Part shown: positions 10,194-19,602 of the stretch, one piece after another
Layout: each line of letters begins with the position of its first letter
Position numbering within the stretch: position 1 is the first letter of the stretch
NCBI GenBank assembly: GCA_023382055.1
Contig: JAMCQN010000151.1
Location: 1 to 64,000, forward strand
Length of the DNA: 64,000 bases
Direction: 5' to 3'
Source of the DNA: Chloroflexota bacterium
GTDB lineage: Bacteria; Chloroflexota; Anaerolineae; J036; Brachytrichaceae
Made by a program: the position numbers and the translations under genes
Notes under the pieces: model-generated
The model's input: only the letters and a program-made list of their open reading frames with translations
Told to the model about the DNA's origin: nothing
The model's database searches: none

Positions 10194-11060
10194 TTAGTTT
10201 TCCAGCAACTTAATGCCCAACTCGTCAGCCACTGTGTGAAACAGGGCGCTCACCTGCGGAAGCTCGTCGGTCGTGTTTCCTTCGGCAATGACCGGGTAGG
10301 AGGAATCCAAAGCCTCCATCCTCCGGAATAGCGTTCGGAAATCCATCAAGCCTTTGCCCGGGCAACCATCATGCAGATGCAGGGCGAGACGGTTCTCGAT
10401 CCAGATATCTTTTGCATGGCAACTGACGATATATTTACCCAACACATCGAAATGATGGTTGACAGCCGCGCCGGTGTTATACACGGTTTCTCGCGTGATC
10501 CAGTTTGCGGAGTCATAGTCGCTGCGTACCCATGGAGAGTTGACTTCAGCGAGGATGTCCCGCGTCACCTCAGCCGACTCGAGTACGACCAACTGATGGC
10601 CCTCCAGACTCAAGTAGACGCCGGAATCTTCCGCAGCGTGGGCGCACTCTTTCAGGCTCTTAACAAGTTGCGCGCGGCTGACGGTCGTCCAGTTATCCGG
10701 ATGAGGGAACCACGGGCCGGCGGTATTCATCGATCCCGGTCCGGTGTCGATCCCGCGCGCGCCCATCCAGCCCGCCAGTCTCAACGCAGCCTGAACGGTC
10801 TTAACGCCCTCGCGGCGCAATGTTTCATCGGGCGTAACCAGGTTCTGCCAGAAGCCGGTTGCCTGATACAACCGTACTCCATTATCGGCCAGGACCTGGC
10901 GCAGCCGGTCAGCCTTCGCCTTCGGCGTGTCATTCGGGTTATTCCTGCGGAAACGAGTAAAGATTCCGCTGAAACCCAGTTGCCTGACGCGACCGCACAT
11001 TTCCGGCGTCACAGCGTCCATATCATCAGGCAGAAAACAACCGCTCATACCTAAACGCAT
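10194..11060 (-). CDS. Sugar phosphate isomerase/epimerase (xylose isomerase-like TIM barrel)
   Basis: Start MRLGMSGCFLPDDMD preferred over the ORF-track start (poor N-terminal extension). LSLEGHQLVVLES, SDYDSANW, CHAKDIWIENR fit AP-endonuclease-2 fold. Confidence 0.82.
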   Translation of the reverse strand: MRLGMSGCFLPDDMDAVTPEMCGRVRQLGFSGIFTRFRRNNPNDTPKAKADRLRQVLADNGVRLYQATGFWQNLVTPDETLRREGVKTVQAALRLAGWMGARGIDTGPGSMNTAGPWFPHPDNWTTVSRAQLVKSLKECAHAAEDSGVYLSLEGHQLVVLESAEVTRDILAEVNSPWVRSDYDSANWITRETVYNTGAAVNHHFDVLGKYIVSCHAKDIWIENRLALHLHDGCPGKGLMDFRTLFRRMEALDSSYPVIAEGNTTDELPQVSALFHTVADELGIKLLEN

Positions 11061-11316
11061 ATCGACCTCCTGAGACTGCTCAGTATAGGATGAAGAAGAC
11101 GACGTAAGTATATGGATGCATCGAGAATGATGCAATCGGTTGTCATTAGCGCAACAGCAATGTTTCCAGACCCAAGCACAAACGTGTTGCCGGGTGCTAG
11201 AATTTCTGCATTCCACCGGCGGAACTCATGTAGTGCGCATACATTATTATGCCGAGTCACAAGGCAAAAGCACATAAACTATTGCCTTGCAGGATCATTA
11301 ACAGGAGACACATCCT

Positions 11317-12141
11317 ATGCCAATCGAAGCACCCTACCCTGAGCTGGACGAGTTAATGGAGTTGATCGGACTCGCTGGACGTCGGCTTTCTGAGATTGAG
11401 GCAAGCGAAGGCGCGGCTGGTAATATTTCGGTCTATATCGGCTGGCCAGTAGACCCACGCCGTAAGTTCCCCAACATCGAGGTCATTCCCCTTCCCGACT
11501 CATACCCGGAAATAGCGGGGGCATCTTTTCTGGTGAGTGGTTCCGGCCGGCGACTGCGCGAGATCATCGATGATCCTGGCGCAAACCTGGGATACGTCAC
11601 AGTTAATCCTGACGGAAAGACCGCAAATCTGTATACATCCGGCCGGCGGTTATTCGCACATGTGACGAGTGAATTCAACTCTCATCTAGCCGTACATCGC
11701 GATCAGATCATCAGAACAGGGACCAATTTTCATGCCGTCATCCATGCACAGCCGTTGCATTTAACTTACCTCAGCCATATTGCCCGCTATAGAGATGAGA
11801 GCTATCTCAATCGCCACATCCTGCGCTGGCAACCGGAGACTATCGTCAACCTGCCTGAAGGTGTTGGACTCTTGCCGTTTATCCTTCCGGGTTCGCCCGA
11901 GTTGATGGCGGGCACAGTCGAAAAACTGCGCCGTCACCGCGTCGTCGTATGGTCCAAACACGGTGTCATGTCGCGCTCGGACAATTCGGTAAAGCGCGCT
12001 GGTGACCGCATCGAGTATGCCGAAACCGGCGCACGTTACGAATACTTGAACCTGGCGAACAACGAACAAGGCGAAGGTTTGAGTGTTGAGGATATCCAAT
12101 CAATCTGTATGGCTTTCAGCATCGATCAGAGCATATTTTGA
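11317..12141 (+). CDS. Class II aldolase/adducin family, rhamnulose-1-phosphate aldolase-like
   Basis: EGAAGNISVYI, FLVSGSGRRLREI, HAVIHAQPLHLTYLSH, KHGVMSRSDNSVKRAGDRIEYAE. Confidence 0.82.
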   Translation: MPIEAPYPELDELMELIGLAGRRLSEIEASEGAAGNISVYIGWPVDPRRKFPNIEVIPLPDSYPEIAGASFLVSGSGRRLREIIDDPGANLGYVTVNPDGKTANLYTSGRRLFAHVTSEFNSHLAVHRDQIIRTGTNFHAVIHAQPLHLTYLSHIARYRDESYLNRHILRWQPETIVNLPEGVGLLPFILPGSPELMAGTVEKLRRHRVVVWSKHGVMSRSDNSVKRAGDRIEYAETGARYEYLNLANNEQGEGLSVEDIQSICMAFSIDQSIF

Positions 12142-12556
12142 TTCGTCAAAGCACGTTACTGTATAGGGCATCAATCACTTGCACTACACTTGTTGCTATG
12201 GCGAATGATTATCCATTACAATTCTTTGTGCCAGCAGTAAAACATGCAATGCCACAACCAAAGGTGGCAATGCTGTTAGATGTCAGCGAGATATCACTGG
12301 TAAATCGCCGAGAAGTCATGAGCAAACCTCTGACATAAGCAACACAGTCGTTGTACGATGGGCTAGACCTCTTACACTACCAAAAATACAATATTAAGGT
12401 ATACTTCGCTCTGGCTACAAAGTCAGTTGGAATGCTAGATTGCGGCGTTATGGTAATGCGCTCAACATAACATATTCATCAATTACTGAGCGCTTTCCAC
12501 GTTAAACCTACGCTCGTATGCATCTGTATACGGGTCATTCTGTATAAGGAGTATCA

Positions 12557-12820
12557 GTGAAAACTGCTCTGGCAAATTGGAGACGCCCAGGAGATCCCGA
12601 GTACCGCCTCACTATCCAGCGCAATGCACCAACATTGATCATCTATGTCTGTCAGACGTGCAGCGCTACCACATGCAGCCGGCACCACGATCATCTGACC
12701 GAACTCGGTTGGATTGCCGACAAACCGCCCAAAAACGCTGTTGAATTTCAACGCGTCAACGGCACTTGCCCCAAGTGTGCCCAGTTAATCAAGACCGCTT
12801 CTCCATCCAGGAGAAAGTAG
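12557..12820 (+). CDS. Small cysteine-rich putative zinc-ribbon protein
   Basis: 87 aa with CQTCSATTCSRHH and CPKC; followed directly by an intrinsic-terminator-like hairpin. RBS AAGGAG upstream. Confidence 0.6.
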   Translation: MKTALANWRRPGDPEYRLTIQRNAPTLIIYVCQTCSATTCSRHHDHLTELGWIADKPPKNAVEFQRVNGTCPKCAQLIKTASPSRRK

Positions 12821-12834
12821 CCATTTTATCAATG

Positions 12835-12872
12835 AGCCGCTGGCAACACCCAAAGATGATGCCAGCGGCTTT
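12835..12872 (+). terminator. Stem-loop, likely terminator of the 12557-12820 gene
   Basis: AGCCGCTGGCA-N14-TGCCAGCGGCT perfect 11-bp stem; short TTTA tail. Confidence 0.6.
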
Positions 12873-13074
12873 ACACCCTCTTCACGCTGGCAGCCGACCC
12901 GGCAATTTTCCCTCATTTCCCCATCTCCCAGGCCGATTTCTGCTCGCCTTTTGCCTATAGCTTCCAGACTACCTTACCAGCCGACTTGACCGTTTCAGAA
13001 CGGGGCGTATAACAAGACACGCAGTGATTTCGTCTCGCAGTCAATATTGCATCGATTGAAGACAAGGAGACAGC

Positions 13075-14163
13075 GTGGTCAATACATTCGAGGTCCAGGT
13101 CACACCGGACTGGCGTGGTTTCGTGAACTCCATCACACGAAGAAGCAAGCCGCGGCGCGTACATTTCATCGAATTGTTCCTTGACTCGGAAGTGCAGGTC
13201 GCCGTCTGCGAGCGTTTTCACCTGCTTGACGAACTGGATAATCGCGATCCCCACTTCGAACTGAAACGCCAGGTTCTTCTACAGCGTTTCCTCGGTTATG
13301 ACTATGTGCGCTGCGGTCTCGATGACTTTGATATGACGCTGAACCGGCAGGCTGTTGGCGACACGGCTGCGCTTGAACGCGCCGGCGGGCGAAGCTATGT
13401 TGACGAACACGCCGGGCCGATCACGTCCTGGAAGGAATTCAAAAGCTACCCCTGGCCGGACCCACTGACTGCCGGCACGCGCTCCATTGAATGGTACGAC
13501 AGCAATCTTCCCGATGACATGTGCATCATCGCCAGCGGTGGTTTCGCCCATTTCGCCGAATACTTGAACTGGCTGATGGGCTATGAGACATTGTGTTATG
13601 CCCTTCACGACCAGCGCGACCTGGTCGCTGCGATCAGCCGCAAACTGATCGATCTATATTCCGTCGTCATAAAGCGCCTGCTGCAGTTTAAGCGCGTGAA
13701 GGTGGTCTGGGGCAGCGACGACATGGGATTTCGCTCCGGCACCTTAATCAGCCCCTACGACTTGCGCGAGTTCGTGCTACCCGGGCATAAACTGATGGCG
13801 GACATCGCACACCAGGCGGGATGTCCATACCTGCTGCATTCCTGCGGCAAACTGGATGCAATCATGGACGATCTCATCGATGATGTGCACATCGATGCGC
13901 GACATTCCTTCGAGGATACGATCGAACCGGTAACACTGGCCATGAGACGATACGGCGACCGCATTGCCATGCTGGGCGGGATTGACCTTGACTTTTTGTG
14001 CCGCGCCGACGAGCAAATGGTGCGCCAGCGCGTGCGCGAAACGCTGGACACATGCTTACCGCTGGGCGGGTATTGCCTGGGCACAGGCAACAGTGTCGCG
14101 AACTATATCCCTCTCGATAATTATCTGGCAATGCTGGACGAAGGGCGGAAATATCAGGTATAG
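13075..14163 (+). CDS. Uroporphyrinogen decarboxylase (URO-D) fold protein, copy 1
   Basis: LLHSCGKLDAIMDDLID (HSCG), MLGGIDLDFL, YCLGTGNSVANYIPLDNYLAM; GTG start. Confidence 0.85.
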   Translation: MVNTFEVQVTPDWRGFVNSITRRSKPRRVHFIELFLDSEVQVAVCERFHLLDELDNRDPHFELKRQVLLQRFLGYDYVRCGLDDFDMTLNRQAVGDTAALERAGGRSYVDEHAGPITSWKEFKSYPWPDPLTAGTRSIEWYDSNLPDDMCIIASGGFAHFAEYLNWLMGYETLCYALHDQRDLVAAISRKLIDLYSVVIKRLLQFKRVKVVWGSDDMGFRSGTLISPYDLREFVLPGHKLMADIAHQAGCPYLLHSCGKLDAIMDDLIDDVHIDARHSFEDTIEPVTLAMRRYGDRIAMLGGIDLDFLCRADEQMVRQRVRETLDTCLPLGGYCLGTGNSVANYIPLDNYLAMLDEGRKYQV

Positions 14164-14175
14164 AGGAAAAACAAC

Positions 14176-15231
14176 ATGCATGAATATCGAATCGCGGTCT
14201 ATCCTGGAGACGGCATCGGCATCGATGTCATTGCCGAAGGTGTCAAGGCGCTGAAAGCATCAGCCGGCCGGTTTGGGTTTTTGCTGAAGATGACGGAGTA
14301 TAACTGGGGTCATCGTTATTGGCGCGAGACCGGCCAAGTCGCGCCTGACGACTTCCTGGAGATACTGAAACCGTACGACGCCATCTACCTTGGAGCGGTC
14401 GGCGACCCGCAAAATCTACCAGACCATATTACGCTTGTTCCGCTGATCAAGCTGCGTCAAACGTTCGACCAGTATGTGTGTCTTCGCCCAGTGCAACTGC
14501 TTCCCGGCGTCACCACTCCGCTCTGCGACAAGCAGCCCGGCCAGATCGACATGATGGTTGTAAGGGAAAACTCGGAAGGGGAATATATCGATGCCGGCGG
14601 AGCGTTCAAGGTGGGTCGCGACGACGAGTTGAGCATGCAGACAGCCATCCACACCCGCAAGGGGGTCGAGCGCATCCTGCGTTACTCGTTTGAACTGGCG
14701 CGCAAACGGCGCCGGCATATCACTATGGCGACTAAATCAAACGCGATGAAGTATGCCATGGTCATGTGGGATCGCATCCTCGCGGAAGTGGCGCCGGATT
14801 TTCCCGATGTGCGTTTCGACAAGTGCCATATCGACGCGCTCTCGATGAATTTCGTGCGCCAGCCCGAGCAATATGATGTTGTCGTCGGCTCTAATTTGTT
14901 CGGCGACATACTGAGCGATCTGGGCGGCGCGATCGTAGGCAGTCTGGGATTGGCGCCCAGCGCAAACATACGGCCTGATCGTCAATACCCTTCTCTATTC
15001 GAGCCGGTACACGGGTCTGCCCCCGATATTGCCGGGAAGGGGATTGCCAATCCCATTGCGGCGATACGCAGCGCGGCGATGCTGCTCGATTTTCTGGGAG
15101 AACCTGGAGCAGCGCAGGCTGTTGAGGCGGCAGTAATAGCCAACCTGGCCGAGGGCCGCGTCCGCACGCCGGATATCGGCGGCCGTCATACGACGAGTGA
15201 TGTGGGCGATGACATCGCGGCACGCATTTAG
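14176..15231 (+). CDS. Isocitrate/isopropylmalate/tartrate dehydrogenase family protein
   Basis: [79 protein letters not shown]. Confidence 0.93.
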   Translation: MHEYRIAVYPGDGIGIDVIAEGVKALKASAGRFGFLLKMTEYNWGHRYWRETGQVAPDDFLEILKPYDAIYLGAVGDPQNLPDHITLVPLIKLRQTFDQYVCLRPVQLLPGVTTPLCDKQPGQIDMMVVRENSEGEYIDAGGAFKVGRDDELSMQTAIHTRKGVERILRYSFELARKRRRHITMATKSNAMKYAMVMWDRILAEVAPDFPDVRFDKCHIDALSMNFVRQPEQYDVVVGSNLFGDILSDLGGAIVGSLGLAPSANIRPDRQYPSLFEPVHGSAPDIAGKGIANPIAAIRSAAMLLDFLGEPGAAQAVEAAVIANLAEGRVRTPDIGGRHTTSDVGDDIAARI

Positions 15232-15269
15232 AAAGTCCGGAGCCTGGACGCCGATTACGCCCAACACAC

Positions 15270-16331
15270 ATGGAGAACTCACAAGAGCTGATAACGCAGG
15301 CATGCAATGGGATTCGCCCTGCGCGCACGCCCATCTTTGACCTGTTGTTGAACGATGCGGTTATCGCGCACTTTGCAGGGAAAGCCTTTGACGGCACGGA
15401 CGATGAGGATGTGTCAATCCGCGCCATCAACAGAGCACTCGACGGCAGCCGCCACATCGCCGTGCCCGACATCGCAGGGCGCACCTGGACGGATGAGCAG
15501 GGCAACGAGCACGTCGCCGATCGTTGGACAAGTTGGATCCAGCATCATGCGCTGACGACCTCCGACGAATGGGCCGCATGGATAAAGACAGACATCGATC
15601 GTCTTGAGTCGCAGAGCTGGCCGACCGGTGAGCAGCGTGAGTGCGCGAGAAAAGATCAGCAGCGTCTGAACCAGAGACTGGGCGGCGCCGCGTTCATCCA
15701 TTGCACGCCGTCCACCGGCATCAACGATATGCTGTTCGGGCGGAATATCGGGCTGGCAACGTTCTCCTATCTCTGGGCGGATGAGCGTGATCTGATGTTG
15801 CGCTGGATGCGCGCTATCGAGAAAGAACAGCGCCGCTATATCGATCTGACAGCCCATCGTGATACCAGTAACCTTGCCATGATCTACTCGGATGTGGCAT
15901 ACAAGCAGCACGCCATGTTCAGCAAACACACATTCCGTGCCTTCGGCTTCTTCGACGATGTAGCCGGTATCTGCGCCAGTTGCCATGCCAAGGGCTTGCA
16001 GGTGATCTTTCATTCGGACGGCGACATCATGGCGATCGTCGATGACCTGGTTGCCGCCGGGATTGATGGCCTTAACCCGCTTGAGAAGGCCGCCGGCATG
16101 GATGTGTACGCGCTGCGCAGACGCTACCCGCAACTGATCCTGGTCGGCGGTGTCGATGTGACGCATCTTCTGAGCGAGGGCAGCCCGGCGGAAATTCGCA
16201 GTGAGACCCGCCGCATGATTCGCGAACTGGGCAGTGAGGGTCGTTTACTGATCGGCAGCTCGACGGAGGTCAGCGATCACGTCCCGCTGGCAAACTACCT
16301 GGCCTTTCGCGATGAAGTCATGCTTGGCTGA
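15270..16331 (+). CDS. URO-D fold protein, copy 2 (HSDG in place of HSCG)
   Basis: FHSDGDIMAIVDDLVAAGIDGLNPLEKAAGMD, LVGGVDVTHLLSEG; tandem with copies 1 and 3. Confidence 0.8.
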   Translation: MENSQELITQACNGIRPARTPIFDLLLNDAVIAHFAGKAFDGTDDEDVSIRAINRALDGSRHIAVPDIAGRTWTDEQGNEHVADRWTSWIQHHALTTSDEWAAWIKTDIDRLESQSWPTGEQRECARKDQQRLNQRLGGAAFIHCTPSTGINDMLFGRNIGLATFSYLWADERDLMLRWMRAIEKEQRRYIDLTAHRDTSNLAMIYSDVAYKQHAMFSKHTFRAFGFFDDVAGICASCHAKGLQVIFHSDGDIMAIVDDLVAAGIDGLNPLEKAAGMDVYALRRRYPQLILVGGVDVTHLLSEGSPAEIRSETRRMIRELGSEGRLLIGSSTEVSDHVPLANYLAFRDEVMLG

Positions 16332-16343
16332 CAGGCCAACTCC

Positions 16344-17276
16344 ATGAACGCCAAAGAAAACTATCTCGCAGCAATCACCTTCAGGGAACCGGAGTATGTC
16401 CCGCTTGGCAACGAACCGGTCTGGCATACTTTCCAGTTCGAAGGCAATTTCCGACAAGCCACCTGGACGGATCATTGGGGTGTGGACTGGGAGGTTGGCC
16501 TTGCCGATACCGTGCCATTCCCAAGGGGAAATCCGCTACCCGGCCTGGAGCGCCTGGACGACTACCAATTCCCCGATCCGAACCAGCTTCAATATACGGA
16601 CGAGATGAAAGACGCGCTGCAGGATGTGGATCATGGCGCACAACTGGTCAAGGGGGAGCTGACTTATCTGCTCTTTGAACGCGCCTGGGCCATAACGGGC
16701 ATGGAAAACCTGATGATGGGTTTCGTCAGCCACCCCGCCGAGATGCACCGCTTCCTGCACGGCATCGCCGGTTACGCGCGGGCTGTATTTGACCGCTACC
16801 TGGGCCTCGGCGTCGACGCCATCGGATTCTCGGAAGACCTCGGTTCACAGCGCGCGCTGATGATATCACCCGCCATGTTTCGCGAGTTCATCCTGCCGGA
16901 GTACCGCTACTGCTTCGAAAACGTATTGAAGGCGGGTAAGATCGTGCATTTCCACAGTTGCGGCTGTATCCATGCCATCGCGAAGGATCTGGCCGGTATC
17001 GGCGTCTCCATCCTCAATCCGATCCAGGCGCGCGCCAATGACCTGCCCAGGATCAAGGCAGACACGCTGGGGAAAATGGCTCTGCACGGCGGTATTGACA
17101 CGGCATTGCTCGCCAGCGGCACACCGGAAGATGTGCGATCCGAAGTCGCCCGAATCATGGCGATACTCAAACCGGGCGGCGGCTATATCTGCGCGCCCGA
17201 CCAGGACATTCCGGGCATACCGGAAATCAACCTGCAAACGCTGTGGCAGACGGCCAGACAGTTAGGCCGTTATTGA
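16344..17276 (+). CDS. URO-D fold protein, copy 3
   Basis: VHFHSCGCIHAIAKDLAGIGVSILNPIQ, ALHGGIDTALLASG. Confidence 0.82.
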   Translation: MNAKENYLAAITFREPEYVPLGNEPVWHTFQFEGNFRQATWTDHWGVDWEVGLADTVPFPRGNPLPGLERLDDYQFPDPNQLQYTDEMKDALQDVDHGAQLVKGELTYLLFERAWAITGMENLMMGFVSHPAEMHRFLHGIAGYARAVFDRYLGLGVDAIGFSEDLGSQRALMISPAMFREFILPEYRYCFENVLKAGKIVHFHSCGCIHAIAKDLAGIGVSILNPIQARANDLPRIKADTLGKMALHGGIDTALLASGTPEDVRSEVARIMAILKPGGGYICAPDQDIPGIPEINLQTLWQTARQLGRY

Positions 17277-17319
17277 CCCTATAATCCAGGTTGGATACCA
17301 AACGATAAGGAGTGCTAGC

Positions 17320-18186
17320 ATGACCCAATTTCCCAGAACCATCGTCGGCGGCGTTTCGCTATCGCGCATGATCATCGGAACAAACTGGTTCCTCGGTTGG
17401 AGCCACACAACCCGCGCCAAGGACGATTTCATCAAGGAGAATATTGCAGACCGCAGGAAGATCGCCGATATCGTCGAAGTCTATCTGAAAGCCGGTGTCG
17501 ATACCATCATGGGGCAGATTGCGCATCCGCCCCTGGCGGAGGGCATCAAAGAAGCCGAGGATCGCACCGGAAAGCGCGTCATCATCATATCGACGCCTGC
17601 GTTCCCGATAGTCCCGGAGACGCCATCCAAGGGCTTTGATCTTGGCGCTGTAGAAAAGATACTGGATAAGGAAGTCAAGTACGGTGCGACATTCTGCATG
17701 CCGCATCAGATGACCACCGATGCGATGGTGGACCGCTGCACGCGCAGCATCCGCCACATGGATCAGTTGTGCCGTCTGATCCGCGAGCGCGGAATGATCC
17801 CCGGCTTGAGCACGCACATGCCGGAAAGCATCATCTATGCCGATGAGACAAAGCTGGATGTCGAAACGTATATATCCATTTACAACTCCATGGGCTTCCT
17901 CATGCAGGTCGAGGTGGACTGGATCGCCAAAGTGATACGCGAAGCAAAGAAGCCGGTCATGACAATCAAGCCGATGGCAGCCGGCCAACTGCGCCCCTTC
18001 CAGGGCTTGACATTCGTCTGGAATACGCTGCGGCCGCAGGATATGGTAACCGTTGGAACGATGACACCGAAGGAAGCCGCTGAAGTGATCGAGATGTCGC
18101 TGAGTATCCTGGACAATCGTCAGGCTGAGCTGCAATTGCAGGAGACACGCTCCAAGACGTCCGTCAAGCAAAGAGTCCCGGCCTGA
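17320..18186 (+). CDS. Conserved TIM-barrel-like protein, possibly aldo/keto-reductase related
   Basis: 288 aa ORF with RBS; C-terminus TIKPMAAGQLRPFQGLTFVWNTLRPQDMVTVGTMTPKEAAEVIEMS is AKR-like, but no classic AKR N-terminal signature. Confidence 0.6.
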   Translation: MTQFPRTIVGGVSLSRMIIGTNWFLGWSHTTRAKDDFIKENIADRRKIADIVEVYLKAGVDTIMGQIAHPPLAEGIKEAEDRTGKRVIIISTPAFPIVPETPSKGFDLGAVEKILDKEVKYGATFCMPHQMTTDAMVDRCTRSIRHMDQLCRLIRERGMIPGLSTHMPESIIYADETKLDVETYISIYNSMGFLMQVEVDWIAKVIREAKKPVMTIKPMAAGQLRPFQGLTFVWNTLRPQDMVTVGTMTPKEAAEVIEMSLSILDNRQAELQLQETRSKTSVKQRVPA

Positions 18187-18207
18187 AACACACGCCAGTT
18201 ATTGAAC

Positions 18208-18250
18208 ACGCGAAGCGCAACATTTCATTGCTGCGCTTCGCGTTTGTTTT
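18208..18250 (+). terminator. Intrinsic terminator
   Basis: ACGCGAAGCGCA-N12-TGCGCTTCGCGT perfect 12-bp stem followed by TTGTTTT, immediately after the 18186 stop. Confidence 0.82.
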
Positions 18251-18270
18251 GTGAAGCGGGAGTTGATGAC

Positions 18271-19527
18271 ATGACAGGATCGAAAATCCGCCTGGGGATT
18301 GTAAGTTGCGGGTATATCACCGGCGCGCATCTGCGCGGCCTGAAGATTCTGCGCGATAGCGGATACGGCCAGTTCGAGCTGACTGCATTGTGCTCGCGGA
18401 AAGCGGAGAACGCGGAGCGCTGGATCGAGCGCGGCAAAGGCCCTGCCCCACTGCCTCAGGTCTCGGACTGGCCGGACGATCCGTTGAACGTTCGCGATGT
18501 ATGGGTGCGGGATTTCCAACCGAACACTCCGCGTGTCTACACCGATCATCGCGACATGCTGCGCGATCGCGCTGTCGATGCGATCGTCGTTCTGTCAGCG
18601 GTCTCCGCCCACTACCCGATTGCTTCAGATGCACTGGATTACGGGGTGCACGTCTTCATGGAGAAACCTTTTACCATCACCGCCCGCGCCGCAATGCGCC
18701 TGATCGAGAAAGCGGCTGCGCGCGGTCTGTCGCTGGGCGTCGCGGAGAACCTGCGTTACCAGGAAGGCACGCGTGCGAACGGATGGGTTATCCAGTCTGG
18801 TATGCTTGGCAAGTTACAGATGGTGGTCATGGGTGGTATCGGCAGTGTCTGGTCCCCAGACCATATCGTTGCGCGCACCGCGTGGCGACATCTCATGAAC
18901 GAAGCCGGTGGCGGCGGCACGATGGACGTCGGCGCTCATCTATTCGATAAGCTGAGGTACGAATGCGGAGAAATTGAGGAAGTATCTGCTCTGGCGCGCA
19001 CCATAGAGCCCGACCGTTATACGCGCGATGCAAATGGCCAGGTGGCGGCGCATGTGGCATGCGACGCCGACGACACCTTCTTCGCACTCCTGCAGTTTGC
19101 CAATGGCGCGATCGGCAATGTCGTGTTCTCCTGGGCCGGTCACGGCGAACACACACAATTTGACGCCGGTGGAGCCATCTATGGGCAGAAGGGCTGCCTG
19201 AAAGGGGGCCGCGTCTTCATCGCCGGCAATGATCCAAAAGACGTGCTGTCGTTGTTTCGCGATCAGGCTGACCGCTCGGTCACAAACCGATTCTTCCCTC
19301 ATCAGATCAAGGATAGCTTCGCGCTGGAACTGGGCGAATTCCTGAGCGCTATCGAAGCAGGGCGCCAGCCGGAGACCAGCGGCACGGAGGGTCTAAAGGA
19401 CATTGCACCTGGTCTGGCTATTCTGGAATCATCACTGCTTCATCGACCCGTACGGGTAGCCGATGTGGAAGCCTGCCGCATTGAAACTTATCAGCAGGCG
19501 ATCAACGAGCGCTGGAATATCACGTGA
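18271..19527 (+). CDS. Gfo/Idh/MocA family oxidoreductase
   Basis: KIRLGIVSCGYITGAHLRGL nucleotide fold, VFMEKPFTITARAAMRLIE. Start moved to ATG 18271 (after the terminator). Confidence 0.88.
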   Translation: MTGSKIRLGIVSCGYITGAHLRGLKILRDSGYGQFELTALCSRKAENAERWIERGKGPAPLPQVSDWPDDPLNVRDVWVRDFQPNTPRVYTDHRDMLRDRAVDAIVVLSAVSAHYPIASDALDYGVHVFMEKPFTITARAAMRLIEKAAARGLSLGVAENLRYQEGTRANGWVIQSGMLGKLQMVVMGGIGSVWSPDHIVARTAWRHLMNEAGGGGTMDVGAHLFDKLRYECGEIEEVSALARTIEPDRYTRDANGQVAAHVACDADDTFFALLQFANGAIGNVVFSWAGHGEHTQFDAGGAIYGQKGCLKGGRVFIAGNDPKDVLSLFRDQADRSVTNRFFPHQIKDSFALELGEFLSAIEAGRQPETSGTEGLKDIAPGLAILESSLLHRPVRVADVEACRIETYQQAINERWNIT

Positions 19528-19602
19528 GTTGGTGTCAACCATAAAGAAAGTGGTTATAGTAGAGTCCTCGGTCGAGTGCAATCAATGAGCCAGGAGGTAT
19601 TC

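Noticed and set aside
12138-12338. Possible small gene MIRQSTLLYRAS...MSKPLT
   Set aside because: No RBS-supported start, no recognisable motif, lies in an AT-rich intergenic region; treated as non-coding.
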